NCBI RefSeq assembly: GCF_002531825.1 | Contig: NZ_NWSX01000019.1 | Span: 1 to 64,000, forward strand | Direction of reading: 5' to 3' | Source: Rhizobium sp. J15 | GTDB lineage: Bacteria; Pseudomonadota; Alphaproteobacteria; Rhizobiales; Rhizobiaceae | DNA: 64,000 nucleotides | Part shown: positions 36,444 to 43,093 of the stretch, one piece after another | Layout of the letters: each line of letters starts with the position of its first letter | Numbering within the stretch: the first letter of the stretch is position 1 | Notes under the pieces: model-generated | Databases searched by the model: none | What the model was told of the DNA's origin: nothing | What the model saw: only the letters and a program-made list of their open reading frames with translations | Made by a program: the position numbers and the translations under genes

Positions 36444-37340
36444 ATGGCGGGTCCAAGAGCCAATTGGAAGGGGTATATCAAGTTCGGGGAGGTTTCCTGC
36501 CCCGTGGCGCTTTATACAGCGGCCTCCTCGTCGGAGCGCATCGCCTTCAATACCCTCAATCGAAAAACCGGCAATCGGGTCAAGCGCGAGTTCATCGACA
36601 GCGAGACCGGCGATCCGGTCGAGCGCGAGAACCAGGTCAAAGGCTATGAAGTCGAGAACGGCCACTATGTCGTGCTCGAGCCCGAGGAAGTCGCAGCGGC
36701 AATTCCCGAGAGCGACAAGACGCTGAAAATCGACGCCTTCATCCCATGCTCGCAGATCGACACCACTTATTTCGATAAGCCCTACTACCTAGCGCCGGAC
36801 AAGATGGGCACGGATGCCTTCCTGCTGCTGCGCGACGGCATGAAGCGGGAGAAGGTCGCCGGCATCGCCCGGACCGTGCTTTTCCGGCGGCTGCGCACGG
36901 TGCTCATTCGGCCGCATGGCAAAGGCCTGATCGCCTCGACGCTGAACTTCGATTATGAGGTCCGCTCGTCGGACAAGGCGTTCGAAGAGATGCCCGACCT
37001 GAAGATCGAAGGCGAAATGCTCGAACTCGCCGAACACATCATCGGCACCAAGAAGGGCAGCTTCGACGCCAGCACCTTCGATGACCGCTATGAAGCCGCC
37101 GTCGCCGAGCTCGTCAAAGCCAAGATCGAGGGTCGCACATTGCCGAAGAAGAAGGCACCGGTGGCGTCCAAGCCGAGTGACCTGCTCCAGGCCCTGCGCG
37201 AGAGCGCCGGTCTCGGCGTGAAGGAGACGAAGCCAAAGCGCACCGCCGCCAATGCCAACCGGACCGCCGGCCGCCAGAAAGCAGCCAAGCCCGCCGCGAA
37301 ATCGAAGCCGGCGGCGGCGCCGACGCGCCGCGCCAGCTGA
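36444..37340 (+). CDS. ku: Non-homologous end-joining protein Ku (first copy)
   Basis: A 298-residue bacterial Ku. The beta-barrel core begins WKGYIKFGEVSCPVALYTA and continues to about residue 200, with the family strings HTLNR-like NTLNRKTGNRV and PYYLAPDK. The C-terminal tail from about 240 is Lys/Ala/Pro-rich (KPKRTAANANRTAGRQKAAK) and should bind DNA. Ku homodimers or heterodimers thread onto double-strand break ends and recruit LigD. ATG at 36444 with ggagg 9 bases upstream. 15 bases before the second ku gene. Confidence 0.95.
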   Translation: MAGPRANWKGYIKFGEVSCPVALYTAASSSERIAFNTLNRKTGNRVKREFIDSETGDPVERENQVKGYEVENGHYVVLEPEEVAAAIPESDKTLKIDAFIPCSQIDTTYFDKPYYLAPDKMGTDAFLLLRDGMKREKVAGIARTVLFRRLRTVLIRPHGKGLIASTLNFDYEVRSSDKAFEEMPDLKIEGEMLELAEHIIGTKKGSFDASTFDDRYEAAVAELVKAKIEGRTLPKKKAPVASKPSDLLQALRESAGLGVKETKPKRTAANANRTAGRQKAAKPAAKSKPAAAPTRRAS

Positions 37341-37355
37341 TCGGAGGAAGACGCC

Positions 37356-38165
37356 ATGGCCCTGCGTCCCTATTGGAGAGGCTATCTCAAACTCTCGCTC
37401 GTCACCTGCCCGGTGCAGATGATGCCGGCGACCTCCGAAAGCGAAAAGGTTCGCTTTCACACGCTCAATCGCCAGACCCGGAACCGCGTCGTCAGCCATT
37501 ATGTCGATGCCGTCACCGGCAAGGCCGTCAAAGAGGAAGACGAAGTCAAAGGCTATCAGCGCGGAGAGAACGAGTATGTCATGCTGGAGGATGACGAGCT
37601 CGAGAACGTGGCGCTTGAGAGCACCAAGACGATCGACATTTCCACCTTCACGCCGCGCGACAGCATCGATTGGACCTGGCTCGACACGCCCTATTATCTC
37701 TCACCGAACGACCCGGTCGGACAGGAGGCGTTTTCCGTGATCCGCGATGCGATGGAGGCGCAGAACATGGTCGGCATATCCCGGCTGGTGATTTCGCGCC
37801 GCGAGCGCGCCGTCATGCTCGAGCCACGCGGCAAGGGTATCGTCCTCTGGACGCTGCGTTATGGAGATGAGGTCCGCGATGAAGACAGTTATTTCGGGGC
37901 GATCGGTGAGGAAACGGCGGACTCGGAGATGATGCCTCTGGTCCGACAGCTCATCAAAAAGCAGACCAAGGATTGGAGCCCGAAAATGGTCGCCGATCCG
38001 GTCCAGGAGCGCCTGCTCGATATCATCGCCGCCAAGAAGAAGACGCTGAAGAGACCCGCCAAAGCCAAGGGCAAACCCGCCGCCTCGGCTCCCCCGAACA
38101 ATGTGGTCAATATCATGGACGCCCTGAAGAAGTCGGTCGCGGCCGAAAAGCGGGCCGGCAGATGA
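37356..38165 (+). CDS. ku: Non-homologous end-joining protein Ku (second copy)
   Basis: A 269-residue Ku paralogue (WRGYLKLSLVTCPVQMMPA, HTLNRQTRNRV, PYYLSPNDPVGQEAF) with a shorter basic tail (KKTLKRPAKAKGKPAAS) than the first copy. Tandem ku genes are known in rhizobia, where Ku2 and others pair with LigD2-type ligases. Its stop overlaps the following ligase start by 4 bases, so Ku2 and ligase are probably made in matched amounts. Confidence 0.95.
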   Translation: MALRPYWRGYLKLSLVTCPVQMMPATSESEKVRFHTLNRQTRNRVVSHYVDAVTGKAVKEEDEVKGYQRGENEYVMLEDDELENVALESTKTIDISTFTPRDSIDWTWLDTPYYLSPNDPVGQEAFSVIRDAMEAQNMVGISRLVISRRERAVMLEPRGKGIVLWTLRYGDEVRDEDSYFGAIGEETADSEMMPLVRQLIKKQTKDWSPKMVADPVQERLLDIIAAKKKTLKRPAKAKGKPAASAPPNNVVNIMDALKKSVAAEKRAGR

Positions 38166-39205
38166 GCCGTCGTACCAAACCGCTGCTGCAGGACGGTTCC
38201 GCTGCCAAGTCCAAGCCGGCCCGGCCGCGCGATCCGGCACAACCGCGTCTTCCGTTCGATCCGATGCCCGACCGTGTCGAGCCGTGCCTGGCGCTGCTGA
38301 AGAAAGTTCCGCCGAAAGGCCCGGACTGGTTATTCGAGGTGAAATGGGACGGCTATCGCCTGGCGATCCACATCGAGCCGAAGGGAGTGCGGGTCCTCAC
38401 CCGCGGTGGCCACGATTGGACACACCGGTTCCCGATGATCGCCGAAGCGGCCGCGAAGCTCGGCGTCGGCACTGCGATCCTTGATGGTGAGGCCGTCGTG
38501 CTAGACAAGCAGGGGCGCTCGGATTTTGGGGCGCTGCAGCGGTCGCTTGGTGGACGCGGCGGCAAGCGCACGTCGACGGAGTCAGTTTTTCTGGCGTTCG
38601 ACCTTCTGTATTTCGACGGCCATGATCTGACGAGGACCGAACTCTCGGTGCGCCGGCACCTGCTGGACGATTTTCTCGACGGTGTCACCGGCGCGATTCA
38701 GCTGTCGGAGGAAGTCTACGGCGATGGTGCAGAGCTTCTGGCGAATGCCTGCTCGATGGGTCTCGAAGGCATCATCGCCAAACATCGCGATCAGCCCTAC
38801 CGCTCCGGTCGCACCGGCGACTGGCTCAAGATCAAATGCGTCCAGCGCGAGAGCTTCATGATCATCGGCTACGAGCGGTCTGCATCTGCCCGCAACGGCT
38901 TGGGCAGCCTGCTCCTTGCCGCTCGCAAGGGCCGCGAATGGATCGATGTCGGCTCGGTTGGAACGGGGTTCAACGCGAAGGACGCCGGATATCTGCGCAG
39001 CACGCTCGATAAACTGGGAACGACGCGACCGGCGGTCCCGCTCAAGGGAAAGAACCTGGTCTTTGCTCAGCCGACATTAATCGCCGAGGTAGAGTTTAGC
39101 GGATGGACGGAGGACGGCAGCTTGCGTCACCCATCCTACAAAGGCCTGCGCGAGGTCCAGGACAATGCGGCGGTCTTCGATATGGACGAAAAGCAAACCG
39201 GCTGA
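38162..39205 (+). CDS. ATP-dependent DNA ligase, LigC/LigD ligase-domain type
   Basis: A 347-residue stand-alone ligase: nucleotidyltransferase domain with the adenylated lysine Lys61 in EVKWDGYR, IIDGE-like ILDGEAVV, GLEGIIAKH, and DWLKIKC, then an OB fold to the end. There is no polymerase or phosphoesterase domain, unlike the LigD encoded at 47300-49945. Directly coupled to ku2 by an ATGA overlap, so it is dedicated to end joining. The N-terminal 35 residues are basic and proline-rich. Confidence 0.93.
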   Translation: MSRRTKPLLQDGSAAKSKPARPRDPAQPRLPFDPMPDRVEPCLALLKKVPPKGPDWLFEVKWDGYRLAIHIEPKGVRVLTRGGHDWTHRFPMIAEAAAKLGVGTAILDGEAVVLDKQGRSDFGALQRSLGGRGGKRTSTESVFLAFDLLYFDGHDLTRTELSVRRHLLDDFLDGVTGAIQLSEEVYGDGAELLANACSMGLEGIIAKHRDQPYRSGRTGDWLKIKCVQRESFMIIGYERSASARNGLGSLLLAARKGREWIDVGSVGTGFNAKDAGYLRSTLDKLGTTRPAVPLKGKNLVFAQPTLIAEVEFSGWTEDGSLRHPSYKGLREVQDNAAVFDMDEKQTG

Positions 39206-39446
39206 AACGACAGGGACTCTTGCGGGAGCCGTAATCAACAGCCAGACAAATCGCAGGACCGCAGCGAACTCTGGCAAGCCGAGATAAAATCAGGTTCAAA
39301 ACAGCCGATGGCATCGCGTCGGCAGCGGCTCATCTTTCGCCGCTGCCTGCGTCGCAAGCTTGCGCATTTGCATCTGCATCCAAGATCTACAAGTGACATG
39401 CGCCCGTGGCCAGGCGGCTCGAGGTGCTGTCGTAATCGGCTGTATC

Positions 39447-39749
39447 TCAGTATGGCCGAGGATCCCTGTCCCGCGTCATCCGAGAGACAGCAATGACTTG
39501 GTCTTCCGGTGCCAGCAGATCGTGTTTTTCGGCGAAGGCGACATAAAGGCCGCGTGCCGTCTCCGGCTCGATCTCGCCGCGGAGTGCGGCACCGCACGCC
39601 TTGAGCGCGATGGAATGCGCGCTATCCCGTAACGACGCCGGCCACTCGGTGAGATGCCGATAGGCGTCCATCACGCTGCGGACCTCAACCGGAAATCCAA
39701 GACCAACAAGAACGGAGACAGGCTGTCTGAACATATCGGGCTTCATCAT
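39447..39749 (-). CDS. DUF982 family protein
   Basis: A 100-residue protein of the DUF982 family common on rhizobial plasmids: pattern FRQPVSVLVGLGFPVEVRSV, then WPASLRDSAHSIALKACGAAL and GEIEPETARGLYVAFAEK. Two adjacent ATGs (39749, 39746) follow aaggag. Overlaps the upstream small gene by 4 bases. Function unknown. Confidence 0.85.
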   Translation of the reverse strand: MMKPDMFRQPVSVLVGLGFPVEVRSVMDAYRHLTEWPASLRDSAHSIALKACGAALRGEIEPETARGLYVAFAEKHDLLAPEDQVIAVSRMTRDRDPRPY

Positions 39750-40120
39750 ATTCTCCTTCCCAACCCCAAGTGTTGACCGGCGAAGCCGCGACGGGGCCTC
39801 CCGCCATGGGAGAAGCCCGATGAATCTGGCCCGCCGGATTGCCGATCACCTTTGTCCAAGGCCTTGAGGGCCTCTAGGATCTCATCATAGGAAACGGCTA
39901 TTTCCGTCCCGGGATAGAGTCGCAGTGCAGGTACCGATTCGATCGCAAAGCAATCGGATGCCCAGGAGGCGAGAATCGCCCGCTTTTCCTCAACGCTGAT
40001 GTCGGTGGCGGTCAGCACGTCACGGGGATGACTGAAGTGTTTTCCCGGATGCAGCAGGTGCGCCGCGCTGATCGCCGCGGCTTGCTGCTTGGAGAAGTTG
40101 CTTGTGTTTTCCTTTCTCAT
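39746..40120 (-). CDS. Small rhizobial hypothetical protein
   Basis: A 124-residue protein. Residues 33-75 (RDVLTATDISVEEKRAILASW ending in an ASDCFAIESVPALR stretch) match a recurrent rhizobial family in which a DVL...EKRAILASWASD core is followed by PALR and a short helix with DEI. The glycine-rich tail is probably disordered. First gene of a two-gene unit with DUF982. Function unknown. Confidence 0.75.
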   Translation of the reverse strand: MRKENTSNFSKQQAAAISAAHLLHPGKHFSHPRDVLTATDISVEEKRAILASWASDCFAIESVPALRLYPGTEIAVSYDEILEALKALDKGDRQSGGPDSSGFSHGGRPRRGFAGQHLGLGRRI

Positions 40121-40177
40121 GGTTTGGCTCCATTGTGTCGACCGATGGAACTTGGTTCATATGAGAGTATGTGGGGT

Positions 40178-40203
40178 GGCCCGCCCCGAAGGCGGGACGG
40201 GCC
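40178..40203 (-). terminator. GC-rich hairpin after groEL
   Basis: On the minus strand, 10 bases past the groEL stop, ggcccgtcccgcc pairs with the following gggcggg/ggcc region around a ttcg loop. It is a very stable hairpin but is not followed by a U-run, so it is a weak terminator candidate or an mRNA 3' stabiliser. Confidence 0.4.
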
Positions 40204-40213
40204 GAGCGATCGA

Positions 40214-41842
40214 CTAGAAGTCCATGCCGGCGCCGGCGGGCATGGCGGGAGCGGCGTCCTTCTTCGGCTTCTCGGCGATCATCGCTTCCGTCGTCACCAG
40301 CAGGCCGGCGACGGAAGCTGCGTCCTGCAGCGCGGTGCGAACGACCTTGGCCGGATCGATGACGCCCTGCGCATAGAGGTCGCCATATTCCCCTGTCTGG
40401 GCGTTCCAGCCGTAGGAGAACTCGCTCTTCTCGCGCAGCTTGCCGACGATGATCGAACCTTCGGCGCCGGCGTTTTCGGCGATCTGGCGAACCGGTGCCT
40501 CGATGGCGCGGCGAACGATGTCGATGCCGACGCGCTGGTCGTCATTGACGGTCTTGATATTGTCGAGCGCCTTGACGGCGCGCAGAAGCGCCACGCCGCC
40601 GCCCGGCAGAATCCCTTCCTCAACTGCCGCCCGCGTCGCATGCAGCGCGTCGTCGACGCGATCCTTCTTCTCCTTCACTTCGACCTCGGTCGAGCCGCCG
40701 ACGCGAATGACGGCAACGCCGCCGGCGAGCTTGGCAAGGCGTTCCTGCAGCTTCTCCCGGTCGTAGTCGGAGGTGGTTTCTTCGATCTGGGCGCGGATCT
40801 GAGCGGTGCGACCGTCGAGTTCCGCCTTCGAACCGGCGCCGTCGATGATGGTGGTGTTTTCCTTTTCGATCGCCACCTTCTTGGCGCGGCCGAGCATGTT
40901 GAGCGTCACGTTCTCGAGCTTGATGCCGAGATCTTCGGAGATGACGGTGCCGCCCGTCAGGATGGCGATGTCTTCGAGCATGGCCTTGCGCCGATCACCG
41001 AAGCTAGGCGCCTTGACGGCAGCGATCTTCAGGCCACCGCGCAGCTTATTGACGACGAGCGTTGCAAGGGCTTCGCCTTCGACGTCTTCAGCGATGATCA
41101 GGAGCGGCTTGCCGGACTGGACGACGGCTTCGAGCACCGGCAGCATCGACTGCAGGTTCGAGAGCTTCTTCTCGTGAATGAGGATATAAGGATCCTCGAG
41201 CTCGACCCGCATCTTGTCCTGGTTGGTGACGAAATAGGGGCTGAGATAACCGCGGTCGAACTGCATGCCTTCGACGACTTCGAGCTCGGTTTCGGCGGTC
41301 TTGGCTTCTTCAACCGTGATGACGCCTTCGTTGCCGACTTTTTCCATCGCTTCGGCCAGGTAGCGGCCGATTTCGGAATCGCCATTGGCCGAGATCGTGC
41401 CGACCTGGGCGATTTCGGAATTGTTGGAGATCTTGCGGGCATTGGTCTTCAGCTCGGCGACGATGGCTTCAACGGCCAGATCGATGCCCCGCTTCAGGTC
41501 CATCGGGTTCATGCCGGATGCAACCGCCTTGGCGCCTTCCTTGACGATCGCCTGGGCGAGCACCGTCGCAGTGGTGGTACCGTCACCAGCGAGGTCGTTG
41601 GTCTTGGATGCGACTTCGCGCAGCATTTGGGCGCCCATGTTTTCGAACTTGTCTTCGAGTTCGATTTCCTTGGCGACCGAAATGCCGTCCTTGGTGATGC
41701 GCGGCGCGCCGAAGGATTTGTCGATCACGACATTGCGGCCCTTCGGGCCGAGCGTCACCTTCACCGCATTGGCCAGCACGTCGACCCCACGCAGCATGCG
41801 TTCACGGGCATCGCTATGAAACTTGACTTCTTTCGCAGCCAT
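40214..41842 (-). CDS. groL: Chaperonin GroEL (Hsp60)
   Basis: A 542-residue chaperonin subunit with the ATP-binding pattern VTLGPKGRNVVIDKSFGAP, GDGTTTATVLAQAI and AAVEEGILPGGGVALLRA. It forms a 14-mer folding cage with GroES. The C-terminus ends PAMPAGAGMDF rather than with the long GGM repeats of E. coli GroEL, as in several rhizobial plasmid-borne paralogues. It lies 51 bases after groES in one operon with a CIRCE-like element upstream. Rhizobia usually carry several groESL operons; this is likely an accessory, heat-inducible copy. Confidence 0.97.
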   Translation of the reverse strand: MAAKEVKFHSDARERMLRGVDVLANAVKVTLGPKGRNVVIDKSFGAPRITKDGISVAKEIELEDKFENMGAQMLREVASKTNDLAGDGTTTATVLAQAIVKEGAKAVASGMNPMDLKRGIDLAVEAIVAELKTNARKISNNSEIAQVGTISANGDSEIGRYLAEAMEKVGNEGVITVEEAKTAETELEVVEGMQFDRGYLSPYFVTNQDKMRVELEDPYILIHEKKLSNLQSMLPVLEAVVQSGKPLLIIAEDVEGEALATLVVNKLRGGLKIAAVKAPSFGDRRKAMLEDIAILTGGTVISEDLGIKLENVTLNMLGRAKKVAIEKENTTIIDGAGSKAELDGRTAQIRAQIEETTSDYDREKLQERLAKLAGGVAVIRVGGSTEVEVKEKKDRVDDALHATRAAVEEGILPGGGVALLRAVKALDNIKTVNDDQRVGIDIVRRAIEAPVRQIAENAGAEGSIIVGKLREKSEFSYGWNAQTGEYGDLYAQGVIDPAKVVRTALQDAASVAGLLVTTEAMIAEKPKKDAAPAMPAGAGMDF

Positions 41843-41893
41843 TCTGTCACTCCTTCAATAGGCAGCTTTTTTGACTAATGCGCGCAAATCGCC

Positions 41894-42205
41894 TCAGGCG
41901 GCGATCTTTTCGGCCCGGGCCTCGGTGATGCCCATGACATCGCTTTCCTTCATGATCAGCAGGTCTTCGCCATTGATCTTGATCTCGGTGCCCGACCACT
42001 TGCCGAACAGGATGCGATCGCCGACCTTGACGTCGAGCGCCTGGATCTGGCCTGCGTCGTTGCGCGCGCCGGTGCCGACGGCAATGACCTCGCCTTCCTG
42101 CGGCTTCTCCTTGGCAGTGTCGGGAATGATGATGCCGCCCTTGGTCTTTTCCTCGGAATCGACCCGGCGGACGAGAATGCGATCATGAAGCGGTCGGAAC
42201 GACAT
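41894..42205 (-). CDS. groES: Co-chaperonin GroES (Hsp10)
   Basis: A 103-residue co-chaperonin: FRPLHDRILVRRVDSEEKTKGGIIIPD, the mobile loop, and VKVGDRILFGKWSGTEIKI are all standard. The C-terminus ESDVMGITEARAEKIAA is slightly longer than in E. coli. The ATG at 42205 follows ggagg; a longer frame upstream is not protein-like. First gene of groES-groEL. Confidence 0.97.
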   Translation of the reverse strand: MSFRPLHDRILVRRVDSEEKTKGGIIIPDTAKEKPQEGEVIAVGTGARNDAGQIQALDVKVGDRILFGKWSGTEIKINGEDLLIMKESDVMGITEARAEKIAA

Positions 42206-42353
42206 GTTTTCCTCCAATGGACAAACAATAACGATGTTGTTCCCCTGGCCGGACCGGATGACCAGTCCGGGCGGGTGCAAAACCTCTCGTCGAGCGTTCT
42301 GCGCGCAAAATCTGGTTTTGCGCTTTTTTGATTTCAAGAGGGCCATGTAAAAA

Positions 42354-42380
42354 AATCAGCACTCGGCCGATATGGCTGCT
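42354..42380 (-). promoter_or_regulatory. CIRCE-like element (HrcA site) of groESL
   Basis: On the plus strand: tcagcactc (42354-42362), nine bases, ggctgctaa (42372-42380). The consensus is TTAGCACTC-N9-GAGTGCTAA, so this has three mismatches in 18 with exact 9-base spacing. It lies 149 bases upstream of the groES ATG, so HrcA repression of the operon is likely, although an RpoH promoter could not be pinned down. Confidence 0.65.
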
Positions 42381-42391
42381 AACACCCTGTA

Positions 42392-42416
42392 AAGGAACAT
42401 TAAAACGGTGGGCACG
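42392..42416 (+). promoter_or_regulatory. EcfG promoter of usg (perfect consensus)
   Basis: GGAAC (42392-42396), exactly 16 bases, CGTT (42413-42416). Exact match to the EcfG consensus. Predicted start near 42424 gives a leader of about 60 bases before usg. It lies 12 bases from the CIRCE-like element of the divergent groESL operon, so heat and general-stress control share this intergenic space. Confidence 0.7.
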
Positions 42417-42483
42417 TTCGGGAATATGTTGATCGTCGCAAAATTTCGCGCGACCTTCGATCGTCATGAAACGGAGATGAAGC

Positions 42484-42756
42484 ATGCAATTTTCATCGGA
42501 TCTCGACCGTCAGCTCAATGGCTATGGGCTGACGACAGCGCATATCCTCTATCGCATTCCTGATTTTGAGTCCGTCCTGCAAACCTATGTCTGGCAGGAT
42601 TACGATCTGGCTCCGGACTTTCCGGAGATGCATAAGTTCCTGGATTTTTGGCAGTCCACGCTTGACGGGCCGCTTCATTCCGTCCGCTATACCCACCAAC
42701 GGTTGATCGGGCCAAACGAATGGCGCCGCGTCACGGGCGAGTTCAAGTTGCACTGA
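42484..42756 (+). CDS. usg: Usg family protein
   Basis: A 90-residue protein of the alphaproteobacterial Usg family, defined by LNGYGLTTAHILYRIPD, LQTYVWQDYDLAPDFPEMHK and GPLHSVRYTHQRLIGP. It is small and soluble, with many aromatic residues. The family is named after a gene near trp genes and has no established biochemical role. Here it is monocistronic, divergent from groESL and behind a consensus EcfG promoter, which suggests a stress role. Confidence 0.88.
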   Translation: MQFSSDLDRQLNGYGLTTAHILYRIPDFESVLQTYVWQDYDLAPDFPEMHKFLDFWQSTLDGPLHSVRYTHQRLIGPNEWRRVTGEFKLH

Positions 42757-43093
42757 GCCTTGGAACCGAAATTCACTAATCGCCACTTCGAGCGAAAGTC
42801 GGCCTCAGCACGAGGCCCGTATCGCCTTTTGGCGGATGCGAACCTATGCCGCCTCCTTAGGGTGTGTGCGATCTCGCGTAAGCAATACCAGTCCAACGCC
42901 TTTGAATGTCAACAATGGGGCCCAGGCCTAAGCTGCACTGCGCCGGCCAAATCCCTCCATCCAGCCTCGGATTGGCACTCGTAATGTGACCGCCTGAGAA
43001 CTGACGAGATAAGCAATGGCGCCGCCTTTAGTTTTCGCTTTGGTGCAATTAGCGGCCACGATCTTTTTGAGTGAAAGCGCGGCTAGAGATCAT
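42757..43093. other. Intergenic stretch, nothing recognised
   Basis: 337 bases between the convergent usg and histidine kinase genes. No coding-like frame, clear terminator or repeat was seen. Confidence 0.5.

Noticed and set aside
40028..41878. Long 616-codon open frame on the plus strand
   Set aside because: It is antisense to groEL, a typical high-GC shadow frame; groEL is unambiguous on the other strand.
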